Origin: Symbiodinium natans
Taxonomy: Eukaryota > Sar > Dinophyceae > Suessiales > Symbiodiniaceae
Length of the DNA stretch: 62,000 bases
Assembly: GCA_905221605.1 (NCBI GenBank)
Contig: CAJNDS010002305.1
Span: 1-62,000 of the forward strand
Direction: 5' to 3'
Shown here: positions 31,934 to 41,060 of the stretch, one piece after another
Position numbering within the stretch: position 1 is the first letter of the stretch
Layout of the letters: each line of letters begins with the position of its first letter
The notes under the pieces: model-generated
What the model saw: the letters and a program-made list of their open reading frames with translations, nothing else
Databases searched by the model: none
What the model was told of the DNA's origin: nothing
Position numbers and translations under genes: made by a program

Positions 31934-32302
31934 TTAACTTCCCGTCGCGCTGGCGATCTCCCCTCGTGCTTCTTGTCCACTTTCTTCCGCTCGTGCTCTC
32001 ATTTCGGGCTTGGCCTTCTCTGCTCGCTCGGCTTTCCCGGTTTGTTCTTGCCTTCTCCGCAGCTTCGTTGTCCGGTTACTAGCTGACGCAGTAGACCGCG
32101 CGGTCGGTGTAGTCGATGTGGTTCGATCCGGTGTTTGCTTCTCGGCTTTCCCCGGCTTGGTCTTCTGCTTCGGCTCGTCTTCGGTCTTCCTCTTCATCTC
32201 AGGTGATGTCCACGGCTCGGTCTGTCGTTTCCCCCCCGAAAAACACGTGCCACAATTGAAAAGAACCTGGATAGACTGAGAAGAGCAGCCATGAGGAGTC
32301 AA
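31934..32302 (-). CDS. Low-complexity basic frame, uncertain
   Basis: Open minus-strand frame rich in Lys, Arg, Glu and Thr (MKRKTEDEPKQKTKPGKAEK). The first in-frame ATG lies near 32200; the codon at the upstream limit is TTG. An overlapping frame at 31640-31980 is also open. Could be a disordered protein or chance; no family recognised. Confidence 0.2.
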   Translation of the reverse strand: MTPHGCSSQSIQVLFNCGTCFSGGKRQTEPWTSPEMKRKTEDEPKQKTKPGKAEKQTPDRTTSTTPTARSTASASNRTTKLRRRQEQTGKAERAEKAKPEMRARAEESGQEARGEIASATGS

Positions 32303-32506
32303 GTACTACAGTCTCTAAACCGCAGACAGAAGGCCTCTTTCTTTCGCTCTGTTTTTGCAGTCTCGGGGGGTCATTCTCTTAAATTCTGCGTCTCGCTGTT
32401 GTGAGGCTCCCGCACGGCTGCCAATCGCAGAGAAGAGGGCGCAGCCTGCCACGCTAGTTTTTTGCTCTCTGACTTCTCCTGTCTCCACCTTCTTCCGTCT
32501 GTGCGG

Positions 32507-32613
32507 TAACCCTAAACCCTAAACCCCTACACCCTACACCCTAAACCCTAAACCCTAAACCCTAAACCCTAGACCCTAAACCCTAAACCGTAAACCCTAA
32601 ACCCTAAACCCTA
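32507..32613 (+). repeat. Telomeric tract, left part split by the LTR element
   Basis: About 15 units in CCCTAAA orientation. It ends in AAACCCTA exactly at the LTR, and the same orientation resumes at 41293. Confidence 0.95.
32609..32613 (+). repeat. Target site duplication CCCTA, left
   Basis: Five bases directly before the left LTR, identical to 41293-41297. Extending the comparison by one base breaks the match, so 5 bp is the duplication length even though the target is repetitive. Confidence 0.75.
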
Positions 32614-32819
32614 TGCGGAGCTGCAGTTGGTATTGTAGAAAGGAGTTGGTATTGGAAGTTGAAGGGCCAATGTACCTGCTAATCTTCATGGCTCAAGACT
32701 GGGCCATGCGCCTGGTAGCAAAAAGAAGTTTTGAGTTCCTGTTGTTTGCTGGTTGGTTCAGGGTGAAATCTCTGGTGACTGTTGGGGTTGGTTTCCTCTC
32801 CCTTTCGGTTGCCCCCGTA
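32614..32819 (+). repeat. 5' LTR, 206 bp
   Basis: Starts TGCGGAGCTGCAGTTGG and ends GGTTGCCCCCGTA. The ends are TG...TA rather than the usual TG...CA. Compared with the 3' LTR it has T at 32650 and C at 32667, where the other copy has C and T. Promoter and polyadenylation signals are expected here but no TATA box is obvious. Confidence 0.93.
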
Positions 32820-32832
32820 GGTTATGAGCCCA
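32820..32832 (+). other. Primer binding site matching tRNA-iMet anticodon arm
   Basis: GGTTATGAGCCCA begins at the first base after the LTR. Its reverse complement, TGGGCTCATAACC, reads as an initiator tRNA-Met anticodon stem and loop (CAT anticodon). Drosophila copia and yeast Ty5 are primed by a tRNA half cut in this loop, with a PBS in the same position. An ordinary 3'-CCA primer would require TGG at the start, which is absent. Confidence 0.7.
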
Positions 32833-32883
32833 AATTAGGTTCCCTGCGGTCTGTGTTTCGGCTCAAGGGTGATAGTTGAAGCC

Positions 32884-35800
32884 ATGGCGACCAACTGGTT
32901 ACGGACTGGTACGGCATCATCGAGCTCCAATGTGGGCGATCAAGGTGAAGGTGGTGTCAAAAGGTCTGCAACGGGTGAAAAAGTTGTTCCCAATGTGGAA
33001 GCTCTGGTTGATGCTGGTGGTATGCGTGGCGGAGAGAAGCCGGTGGTGGAAGGACTGGAAGACCAGATGGAAGCAGTTTTGCTGCGCCTTCTGAGTAAAC
33101 ATGGGCTTTGTCTTCGAGCTGCGGGACCTGCTGAATCAACGGGAGCGCCAACAACAAGCTCCTCTACATCAAAGATGGTGGAGCAAGGGTGCCAGACAGA
33201 GCTGGTTGGGGATGTTATCCCTGTTTCCAAGCGAGCTCGCAACAAAGTGAGCTTCGCGGCTGAAAGTGGTGATCTGTTGACAGGTGAAGCGGAAGAAACT
33301 GCGCCTGTTGCTGCGACAAAAAGCAGTATCCTCGTCGTTGGGGACGCAGAAGGAGTCGTTCCTGTTGCTATGGTGATGAGTGAAGGAGAAATCCTGGAAT
33401 TGGAGGCAGCGAGAATACAGCAGGAGTCAGATGAAGACTTATACGCTGATGGTGGAGGCAAAGTGTCTCAAGCTGCTGACCTTCCAATCATCGACTGTGA
33501 TGGGAAGACATGGGAACGCCATTTTCACGAGGATGGGAGAGAATATCTTTACTGCTTAGACACGGGAGATACCCAATGGGTGTTGCCGAAGAAGACTGGG
33601 ATAGCTGGAAACAGTGAAGGGTCTGGTGTTGGAATGGGCATTGTCCCTGTGGAAGAAGAGCCAGCACTGGGTACTACTTCGTCCTCGTCGCCTATTGAGT
33701 CTTTCAGGGCACAACAGGGTAGCTTGGAAAGTGTCAACAGCGGTGTAAATAGTGAAGGTGAAAAGGATTTTTCCTCTACTATCAGGGATAGCGGTCTTAG
33801 GGCTGGTGGTGACGCCCCGACCTCGGGTTCTCCTGATGAGGAAGGGATTTCTGGAAGCCGAGCAGACATCGCTGGAGAACATCTGGATCGGGAAGAAATG
33901 GAAGCGCTTTCTGAGGGTGTGGCAGCGGTGGAATCGGTGGGTCCAGAAGAAAAAATGCCCAATGCGGAGATTGGAACTGTGTCAGCTGCAGAAGAGAGAG
34001 TGGTGGATGTGGTACCTGTCGTTCAGGAAGGTGATCCTGGAGATTTGGAGGACGGAGGGAAAAAGTTGTGCGTTACGACTGAGGAGGTCTCTTCGTTTGG
34101 TGCCAAGAATCTTGCCATTCAGGGAGAAAAAGAAGCTTCTGGAATAGCTGGAGACACGGAAGATCTGAAAGATGAGGCCTGGAGCGCCAATGATGCGCGG
34201 GTCAATGTGCCAGATAGTACCTGGAGTGCGAAAGAAGCACGGGTTGAGGTGCATATGGTGTCACGTTCCACGGACGACTGCAACAATGGGGCGCAGGTCT
34301 CCGTAGCAGCTGACGACGGAGGTTCACAGGTGGACGCACTGGTGCAACCTGAAGTTAGCAGCGAGGAACGAAATAGCAAGGGCTACACCGGAGCCGATGA
34401 GGCAGCTGTGGTCAATGATGGTGGCAATTCTCTTTTGGAAACCATGGAGCCAAAGGATCCTGCGGTGGAAGAAAATGTACCTGCCGCGGATGAGCAATCC
34501 AATAGCCCTGCAGTGGAAGAAAATTTGCCTGCTGCAGAAGGTGTGACAAAAGACTCCAATGATGGGTCCGCTCCCATGAAGGGGGAAGTATTGCCGTCTG
34601 GAAGCTCGCCGGAAGTCGACACCGAGCGAACTGCAAAGGATGAGGCAAAGCCATTGGCTGGAAAAAAGGGAGGTCCTGAGCCCCTGGAGCACAAGGTGGA
34701 TGATCTTGTGGAACTCGTGCAGGAGCAGGACGAGCAGTGTGACCCAAAGGTGGAAACAAAGGATGTTTCAGGAGCCGATGATACAGAGATGGTTTCTGAA
34801 GAGCATGCAAAGAAAGTGCCCCGAGCGGGAGCCTTGGATACACCTGGGGAGCATTGCTATCAAGAGGGAGATCAGATCGTTGGTCTAGTGCGCTGCATCA
34901 ATGGGCATGGAGCCTTTTTGGACCATGGCGATGTGAATGTGTTGATTCCTGCAGAAGGGAAGAATACACATCTATTCAAATTTGGTGATACTGTCAATGG
35001 AACAGTGAAAAGGGTGGAAGATGATGGTACCGTGATCTTGGACACCTTTCTGGTTTTGGAAGAGGACGAGGAGGACTCTTCTTCGACGCTGCGCAAATGG
35101 AAAGACAGCGGCTGGAGTACGTGGTGGACAGATTCATGGTATGCTGGTCAATGGTACCACAGTTCCGACGGTCAATGGGACTGGAAACGGGAGGAAGAGC
35201 AATCCGATGAAGGGTTTGCTGATCAGGAGTTATCCTCAGAAGAACGAGAGGAAAGGCAACTCTATGGAGAAAAGATCTATAGAGCTCTTCTTGAGGATGG
35301 AAAGGCTGATAAGGCCTATGTGGGCAAAATCACTGGGATGCTGTTGGGTCGTACAATGGATGAGATACAGGAGTGTGTTGCAGACCATGCATTCCTGAAT
35401 GCGGAAGCTCGGCGTGCGTATGGCATCTTGCAAAGTGATGGTTGGAAGCCCGATGGTACAGAAGGCGCAGGCTTGGGAAAGATAACCACCTTTTCCCGAA
35501 AACAGTACCACAACGCGCTCTTCGAACTGGCATGTAGGAAAAGGAGATTTACTCGACCAGTTGTGGGTGAAGCGGTGGCAACGTTGCTGAGTCAAGGCAA
35601 AGATGAACTTTGGAACGCGCTTTGGCTGGACACCAAGCGATTTTTGCAGGAGCTTGATGGTGCAGTGGAATCCATGAGTAAAAGGGAGGGCAAGCCAATG
35701 GAAGCCTACATGGATCCCGATCAGTACAAGAAAGCTCACCTGACGCCAAAAACTGTGTCGCCAGGGTACAGTAAACTGTGCAAGTTTTTCAATCAGGGAA

Positions 35801-38800
35801 GGTGTCGCAATGGAGATGAGTGTTCCTATGAACATCGTCGTTATGGTGAAGGTTGGCCAGGAGGAGGGCCAACTGAGCCAAAGAACAGCCAAAAAGCTGG
35901 AGACGAGGATGGGGACATTGGTGACCCTCCTGCAGAAGAAGGCACAGTGGATGAGGCACAGCAGGAGCGGGAGGATTCAGCTTTCAGAGCCAGGTACAAC
36001 TTTGGTAAAGGTGCATCAAAGGGTGAGTCGGTGTCAGTCGAGCCAAAGAGGCAAATGTGTCTGTATTACAACCAAGGAGAAGGTTGTAAATATGGAAATT
36101 CCTGCAGATACTCGCACGATGAAAAAGCGGTTTTGGAAGGGACTTGGGAGCCCGGAAGATCCTGGGACAATGCGTCTCGGAAGGCCCTAAGGGAAGCAGG
36201 GTTCCATCATTGCTGCTTCGACTACTACATCAAAGGGAGGTGTCGCGTGCGGTATGGCTGCAAGTATTCTCACGAAGAAATGTCTGAAGATCGACTGGCC
36301 CAGTTGAGGCATCTGGTGAACTTGGCTAACCATGTGTCATTTCAAAGGGGAAGAGGATTGGAGATTCCCGACAGGAACGCCTTTCAACCACCGGTAAGTG
36401 GGGGAGCAGAATCTTCGTCATCCTCGGCACCAAAAGCGCTGCAAATGACCAATGTGTCACAGAAAACAGGTGAAGGTGATACACTGGATGGAACAGATGG
36501 AGAGGTACAAAAGGATTCGGTGGCAGAGTCTACCGCGGTACGTCTTCAAGATCCTGAAGAGCCGATAGAACATTGGATGGCTCGCAACAACCACTTGTGG
36601 GTGTATACACCTCACGTAAGTGATGTTATGATCAAGCTGGGTGTAACCAATGTCAAAGAGCTACAAGAGTATATCTTTGTGGAGGATTTGGTGGAAAAAG
36701 GAGTTAACAAGGTGACTGCCTGCAAAATTCTGCAATTGGTGGGTGGTGTTCAGTACCGGCCAATGTCGCCGGATGTGGCTGTTTCTACCAACGCGTCGGT
36801 ACGCATGGAGCAATCTTCTGGAAGCCGTGAAGCTGGAAGAGATGGGGTGAGAACTATCTCTCAGGTGCGTGAAGCTGAAGGTCCTGGTACAAAGGAGATG
36901 CCGCGAGGGTCTTATCGAGAGATTTTCGACACCGGCAAGTACCGTGACGCTTGGACGCTTGCGCAGAGATCTCCGCTGTGCGTGCAGAGGTTGCGATTGG
37001 TGGGAGTTGGAATGCCACCGGTGAACCCGCCAACAAAGACGTATCGGTCAAGATCAAACCCTGTGAAAAGGGGAAGGCCCTTGCTGGATAAAAAACAGGT
37101 GCGACAGGTGCCACGCTCTCGCTCACAACGGCGTGTGCAGCCGGCGGAAGTGGTGGAAAAGCCAAAGCCGCTGGAGCCAGTAAAGCCCCGTGGTGGTTTG
37201 TCGCACCCGTTCAGCAGAGCGTGGGCAGATTTGGTGGATGATGATGATCAAACGGGAGCTTTGGTCTCCTATGCGAATTCCTCAGGTGATTCAAGCGAGG
37301 AAGAAACCAACAGCGCGCGTCACCTGAGGGAGATCTTTTTGCGAGAAAGGGATTCACAGAGAACTGCGATTCGTGGCAATGTTCCAATGGCTGGTTCTTC
37401 AAGCCCCAATGATGGGCAGAAAAAATCGGTTCACCTTGGCGAAGGGCGCGACAAAGCGTCGCGGGGGGAGACCCGCCAAGAAGTGACTTCTCAAGTTTTT
37501 TCGCTACCACAACCTTCTCGTCGAACTGAACAGTCTCAAAAAAGAGCAAGGGATGGCTCAGTTATAGTTGGTTCGCTGGCGGTGGGCTCCACGGATGAGG
37601 TTTTACCTGGGCAAGGTGTTGCTGGACAGGTGAATGTATCTGAAAGCGCTCAAGTTCTTCCTGGGCAAGAAGTGGCTGGACAGGAGACGGCGCTGGAAGG
37701 AGCAGTGCAAATTTCTGGCGAGGAGACTGACCAAAAAGAAGGAGAAGGTGGGAGCAATGAACTCCGTGGTGATGGTGCGAAGACATTGGATGTTCGTCCG
37801 GTGAAGAAGGACCCTCAGCAATTGCTTACTAAAGGCCTTCTGAATCGGATTTATTGGAAGGTTGCTGTCGGCAAGTTGCCTGTGGGGCAAAGGGACTGTC
37901 AGAAGGGGTCCAATAAGATGGATCGAAATTTGGTTATTAGCATGTCATCCGAAGGTGCAAGCGAACAGGATTTGAACCTGGCACGGGAGGACGATGCTGA
38001 TCAGTTAATGGATGATGGTACAATGGTGGTTATGGTGTATGATCCACGAACGCTGATTCAGTCGCCAACAACTGATTGGGTTATGCGTCGCGGTTTGACC
38101 GATCGTACCATCTGGCCGGCAATAGCAACTGTGGCACAGAGGATATGTGCTGAAATGGTTCAAGTGGATGAATTGAATGCCCAGCTAGGGACTGGGACAC
38201 TCCTTTTTCAAAGGAGAGATCAAGGATATTATGGTGATTTGCATCATTCGTTCCATGACAATCCGTGCTTGCCAGTGGTGGGAAATTATCCTCTCTCGGT
38301 GATGGGTGCATTGCTGTCTCCTGGTCTGGAAGGGGAATTCAGAAATACTGATAAGTTTGGAACTGCTATGGAGGCAATTGCCTACGATTGGAGCCGCAGT
38401 CCAGGCATGGAAGTTCACGTCGAACTTATGGCGAGGGTAGCCAAATTGGTTGCTCCGTTCCTTACCCTAGGAGGCCAAGGGTCAGTGGTGAATTCAGAAT
38501 TTCTCTGGCAGCGCGGGAAGGCTCAAATGATGGAGTTCCTTCAGGCGGCGACATGTGCTGATCAATTGGAGGTTCTCTGGAAAAGGATGGACGACGATGC
38601 TGATGAGGAAGTGGATCCTTCAACAGCGGTGCTGGAAATTCTTGGACAGGAAGATGCGGTACTTGATCAAGGGAACAATGAATCCCTTATTCCCATTGAA
38701 GATGCTGGAGGTGAGACAATTGGTGACACTGGAAGGGATGGCAAAGCGCCAGAAGTTTCTCCAGAAGAGGAGACATCCAGTGGGTCGTCAAGATTGGCTG

Positions 38801-39075
38801 GCACAAGGATGTTCTTGTGGTCAGTGTACTCTCGCGTTGCTTCCAACTGGGATTTTTCTATGCAGGACCGCACTACTGGTAAGATCTTTGACAGCACAAA
38901 GGGGTATCCTGGTGAAGGACCAGACAATGGTGACGATCTTTCCTCTAAGAGGAACTTACCCTGGATCTCTGAAGACTACCTCGACGAAGTGGTGTCAAAA
39001 AAGATGGAAGGTCTTCAGATATGGATGGGTTGGATGGGTTTGTTCCGGAAAGTGAGGGACAGTTGGAAAAGGTAG
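32884..39075 (+). CDS. Element ORF1: WW/S1/CCCH/SAM-like RNA-binding polyprotein
   Basis: One open frame of 2,063 codons from ATG 32884 (context GAAGCCATGGCG); the codon five positions upstream is GTG and less likely. A long acidic, disordered N-terminus includes a WW-like segment around residues 200-238 (W-ERHFHEDGREYLYCLDTGDTQW-P pattern). An S1/cold-shock-like barrel lies around 659-728 (IVGLVRCINGHGAFLDHG). Three CCCH fingers follow around 963-985 (C-x7-C-x5-C-x3-H), 1059-1079 and 1111-1131 (both C-x8-C-x5-C-x3-H). A SAM-like helical segment lies around 1222-1290 (FVEDLVEKGVNKVTACKILQ). The last third has a compact region (about 1715-1900) I could not assign. The set suggests RNA binding, perhaps Gag-like packaging, with CCCH fingers replacing the usual CCHC knuckle. 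No protease, integrase or polymerase motif. Confidence 0.85.
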   Translation: MATNWLRTGTASSSSNVGDQGEGGVKRSATGEKVVPNVEALVDAGGMRGGEKPVVEGLEDQMEAVLLRLLSKHGLCLRAAGPAESTGAPTTSSSTSKMVEQGCQTELVGDVIPVSKRARNKVSFAAESGDLLTGEAEETAPVAATKSSILVVGDAEGVVPVAMVMSEGEILELEAARIQQESDEDLYADGGGKVSQAADLPIIDCDGKTWERHFHEDGREYLYCLDTGDTQWVLPKKTGIAGNSEGSGVGMGIVPVEEEPALGTTSSSSPIESFRAQQGSLESVNSGVNSEGEKDFSSTIRDSGLRAGGDAPTSGSPDEEGISGSRADIAGEHLDREEMEALSEGVAAVESVGPEEKMPNAEIGTVSAAEERVVDVVPVVQEGDPGDLEDGGKKLCVTTEEVSSFGAKNLAIQGEKEASGIAGDTEDLKDEAWSANDARVNVPDSTWSAKEARVEVHMVSRSTDDCNNGAQVSVAADDGGSQVDALVQPEVSSEERNSKGYTGADEAAVVNDGGNSLLETMEPKDPAVEENVPAADEQSNSPAVEENLPAAEGVTKDSNDGSAPMKGEVLPSGSSPEVDTERTAKDEAKPLAGKKGGPEPLEHKVDDLVELVQEQDEQCDPKVETKDVSGADDTEMVSEEHAKKVPRAGALDTPGEHCYQEGDQIVGLVRCINGHGAFLDHGDVNVLIPAEGKNTHLFKFGDTVNGTVKRVEDDGTVILDTFLVLEEDEEDSSSTLRKWKDSGWSTWWTDSWYAGQWYHSSDGQWDWKREEEQSDEGFADQELSSEEREERQLYGEKIYRALLEDGKADKAYVGKITGMLLGRTMDEIQECVADHAFLNAEARRAYGILQSDGWKPDGTEGAGLGKITTFSRKQYHNALFELACRKRRFTRPVVGEAVATLLSQGKDELWNALWLDTKRFLQELDGAVESMSKREGKPMEAYMDPDQYKKAHLTPKTVSPGYSKLCKFFNQGRCRNGDECSYEHRRYGEGWPGGGPTEPKNSQKAGDEDGDIGDPPAEEGTVDEAQQEREDSAFRARYNFGKGASKGESVSVEPKRQMCLYYNQGEGCKYGNSCRYSHDEKAVLEGTWEPGRSWDNASRKALREAGFHHCCFDYYIKGRCRVRYGCKYSHEEMSEDRLAQLRHLVNLANHVSFQRGRGLEIPDRNAFQPPVSGGAESSSSSAPKALQMTNVSQKTGEGDTLDGTDGEVQKDSVAESTAVRLQDPEEPIEHWMARNNHLWVYTPHVSDVMIKLGVTNVKELQEYIFVEDLVEKGVNKVTACKILQLVGGVQYRPMSPDVAVSTNASVRMEQSSGSREAGRDGVRTISQVREAEGPGTKEMPRGSYREIFDTGKYRDAWTLAQRSPLCVQRLRLVGVGMPPVNPPTKTYRSRSNPVKRGRPLLDKKQVRQVPRSRSQRRVQPAEVVEKPKPLEPVKPRGGLSHPFSRAWADLVDDDDQTGALVSYANSSGDSSEEETNSARHLREIFLRERDSQRTAIRGNVPMAGSSSPNDGQKKSVHLGEGRDKASRGETRQEVTSQVFSLPQPSRRTEQSQKRARDGSVIVGSLAVGSTDEVLPGQGVAGQVNVSESAQVLPGQEVAGQETALEGAVQISGEETDQKEGEGGSNELRGDGAKTLDVRPVKKDPQQLLTKGLLNRIYWKVAVGKLPVGQRDCQKGSNKMDRNLVISMSSEGASEQDLNLAREDDADQLMDDGTMVVMVYDPRTLIQSPTTDWVMRRGLTDRTIWPAIATVAQRICAEMVQVDELNAQLGTGTLLFQRRDQGYYGDLHHSFHDNPCLPVVGNYPLSVMGALLSPGLEGEFRNTDKFGTAMEAIAYDWSRSPGMEVHVELMARVAKLVAPFLTLGGQGSVVNSEFLWQRGKAQMMEFLQAATCADQLEVLWKRMDDDADEEVDPSTAVLEILGQEDAVLDQGNNESLIPIEDAGGETIGDTGRDGKAPEVSPEEETSSGSSRLAGTRMFLWSVYSRVASNWDFSMQDRTTGKIFDSTKGYPGEGPDNGDDLSSKRNLPWISEDYLDEVVSKKMEGLQIWMGWMGLFRKVRDSWKR
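38997..39003 (+). promoter_or_regulatory. Candidate -1 ribosomal frameshift site A AAA AAG
   Basis: In the ORF1 frame the codons read TCA AAA AAG, giving a canonical X XXY YYZ heptamer. Slipping back one base leads directly into DGRSSDMDGLDGFVPESEG in the -1 frame, which has the acidic composition of the rest of the protein, whereas ORF1 itself stops 24 codons later. No downstream pseudoknot was worked out. An indel in the six-A run (mutation or sequencing) would look the same. Confidence 0.5.
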
Positions 39076-39242
39076 AGGTGGAGAATGTTACTGCCTCTAG
39101 AATTCTTATGGCTCTTTGGAAAAAGGGATATAGAGCTGGGTATAGGAGGTTGTGTCGTTTGAATGTATCTGGATGCAAGGTTGGAGCAATGAAACATCCA
39201 ATCAAAAGGTGCAGAAGATCGGCACTAGAAAGGCCTTCGTGA
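39003..39242 (+). CDS. Element ORF2 segment in -1 frame
   Basis: About 79 codons open from the slippery site to TGA at 39240-39242. It contains EGQLEKVEVENVTASRILMA and a Lys/Arg/Cys-rich end (YRRLCRLNVSGCKVG). It links ORF1 to the next frame, which is again shifted by -1; that second transition lies between 39146 and 39239, and no ideal slippery heptamer is visible there. Confidence 0.5.
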   Translation, partial: DGRSSDMDGLDGFVPESEGQLEKVEVENVTASRILMALWKKGYRAGYRRLCRLNVSGCKVGAMKHPIKRCRRSALERPS

Positions 39243-40717
39243 AAATATTCAATGTTTTTGGATCGTCTCAGCGTGGCTCAGGAGCTGGCGGAAAACCAAT
39301 CATGAAGGTGGTAGGACCAAGGCCAGGTTTTCCAGCTGTACTCCAAGCATCAAATACTGATAGCACCTTGGGTGAAGGGAGCAGTTCTCAGGTACGTGGC
39401 AATATTCATGTAGAGCAGAATCGCCCTATGGACCGGTACGAGGCGGAGCGCTTGGAGAAGAGGAAGAAAGGCTTCTGCTATTGGTTCAGCAGGGGAAAAG
39501 ATCGCTGCAAATTTGGTGAACACTGCAAATTCATCCATTCAGAAGATGATGTGGTGCTACAATCGTATTGGTGCAAGTACTATGTGGCTGGGAGATACTG
39601 CTTCTCTGGAAAGGACTGTAAGTTCTCACACAATGCAACTGGGGTAAGGTGTATCCAGTTTGCTCAGTCTGGGAAGTGTCGTTATGGGGACAAGTGTGTC
39701 TTTGAGCATGGTGATCCGCTGGATGAACAGAGGCCAAGGTCTCCAAGGACGCCCCCAAGGGATGGTCCAAGGAGAAGTTCTGGTACAAAAGGTGGAGAAA
39801 AGGAGATCTCTCCTGAACGGTTCGATGAAGATGAGATTGGTGAGGAGGATTTCATGGTTTATGACGATGATACCAAAATGGTGGAACTGTTGATGGAGGC
39901 GATTTCATTTATGTCCAAGTCAGACTTGGCTCGTGCAGAGGCGGACCCGCTGTTCAAACTCCTGAAATTCAAGGGAGACGTTGACCAGATGGATAGAGAA
40001 TGGTGTTCGTGGACCACTGGTATGCTGTCCTTGCTGGAACTTCACGAAATAGTGAAGTCGTATGAGGTTTCGCTGGCGGAGGTGGAAGAATTGGTCAATG
40101 ACCTGAGGATATGGTTCGAGCGAGCCAACGTGGAAGAAGAGAGAGATCCCAGAAGGGGCAAAAAGAGGTCCCTAGAAAGGGAGTCCAACAAGGATATTCC
40201 TGCCGAAAAGGAGGTGGTTGAGACTTCGGAGACGGATGTTGCCGTTGAGGAAGAGGTGAAAAAGGTCAAAAAGAAGAGGAAAACTGCAGCTATCGAGGAT
40301 CCTTATACTCTCATGGTTCCAAAGCCGAAGAAGATGCCGGCGAACATTGAGAAGGGTGGATCATCATCCAATGCGGTGGTTTCTGCAGGGGAAAAAGCCT
40401 CGAAAATGCGCACAAAGTCAAGCGTCGTGGGAAAGACGAAGAAGAAGGAGAAAAGTCAAAGCCCCAAGAAGGAAGAGGTGGTAGTGGTGAAAGGTCCTGA
40501 GGAAAAGGATCGTTCCTCTGATGTGGATGCGCAAGCGTCTACCACTGTGGATGCAGAGCTGGGTCAATCTTGCCAAGCGATTGAGGACGCGAAGAGAGAA
40601 GGATTGGTATCCTCAATTCAAAGGTGCGTGCAGGATCCTGTTCTTACAGTGTCGGACCTAGAGTATGTTCTGCTGCGACTTCACCTCAGTATCGATACCC
40701 ATCGGAAGAAGAAGTGA
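39146..40717 (+). CDS. Element ORF3: three CCCH zinc fingers and basic C-terminal tail
   Basis: Open frame to TGA at 40715-40717. There is no convincing start codon at its upstream end (the first ATG, near 39173, is in poor context), supporting expression by frameshift. Three CCCH fingers follow one another at about 39475-39540 (C-x9-C-x5-C-x3-H), 39571-39633 and 39646-39709 (C-x8-C-x5-C-x3-H). An acidic helical region follows (DEDEIGEEDFMVYDDD), then a Lys-rich tail (VKKVKKKRKTAAIEDPYTLM) suggesting nucleic-acid binding or nuclear entry. The finger triplet mirrors that of ORF1, so the two may be ancient duplicates. Confidence 0.75.
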   Translation, partial: EVVSFECIWMQGWSNETSNQKVQKIGTRKAFVKIFNVFGSSQRGSGAGGKPIMKVVGPRPGFPAVLQASNTDSTLGEGSSSQVRGNIHVEQNRPMDRYEAERLEKRKKGFCYWFSRGKDRCKFGEHCKFIHSEDDVVLQSYWCKYYVAGRYCFSGKDCKFSHNATGVRCIQFAQSGKCRYGDKCVFEHGDPLDEQRPRSPRTPPRDGPRRSSGTKGGEKEISPERFDEDEIGEEDFMVYDDDTKMVELLMEAISFMSKSDLARAEADPLFKLLKFKGDVDQMDREWCSWTTGMLSLLELHEIVKSYEVSLAEVEELVNDLRIWFERANVEEERDPRRGKKRSLERESNKDIPAEKEVVETSETDVAVEEEVKKVKKKRKTAAIEDPYTLMVPKPKKMPANIEKGGSSSNAVVSAGEKASKMRTKSSVVGKTKKKEKSQSPKKEEVVVVKGPEEKDRSSDVDAQASTTVDAELGQSCQAIEDAKREGLVSSIQRCVQDPVLTVSDLEYVLLRLHLSIDTHRKKK

Positions 40718-40797
40718 CTGGATGGTATGGATGAAGGGATGGTTTTTCTCTTTCTGAAGACAGGTGTGCTGGATCAGCCAATGCGCTGAAAATACGG

Positions 40798-40897
40798 TGG
40801 TTACTATTAAGGGTATGGAAATCCCTGATAGTAGAAGTCAGTAGCTTTTTGCGTAGCGAAGACCACGGTTCGTGGTGAAGAAGACCGAAGAGTCTTC
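40798..40897 (+). other. Cluster of three hairpins in the element 3' leader
   Basis: Stems: TTACTAT-AGGG with CCCT-ATAGTAG (about 40800-40833); ACCACG/CGTGGT with a 3-base loop (40862-40876); GAAGAC/GTCTTC (40880-40897). They lie between the last stop codon and the 3' LTR and could form an RNA packaging or dimerisation region. Confidence 0.5.
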
Positions 40898-41060
40898 AAT
40901 GACAAGAGGATCATGGTGAAAAAAGATTCTCTGTGGTTAGTGGGTTTAGCCAATGAGCTATAATTCGTCCTGGATGACGTAAAACCATAATGTGCATTTC
41001 AGGCAGCTGGCTGCTGCCCTAATGGCAGTTTTTGGCCAAAGATCTGCACCTCCAATGTGT

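Noticed and set aside
32613-32883. 88-codon frame covering the 5' LTR (and its twin in the 3' LTR)
   Set aside because: It is created by the LTR sequence, begins at the insertion junction and ends at the leader; no protein features.
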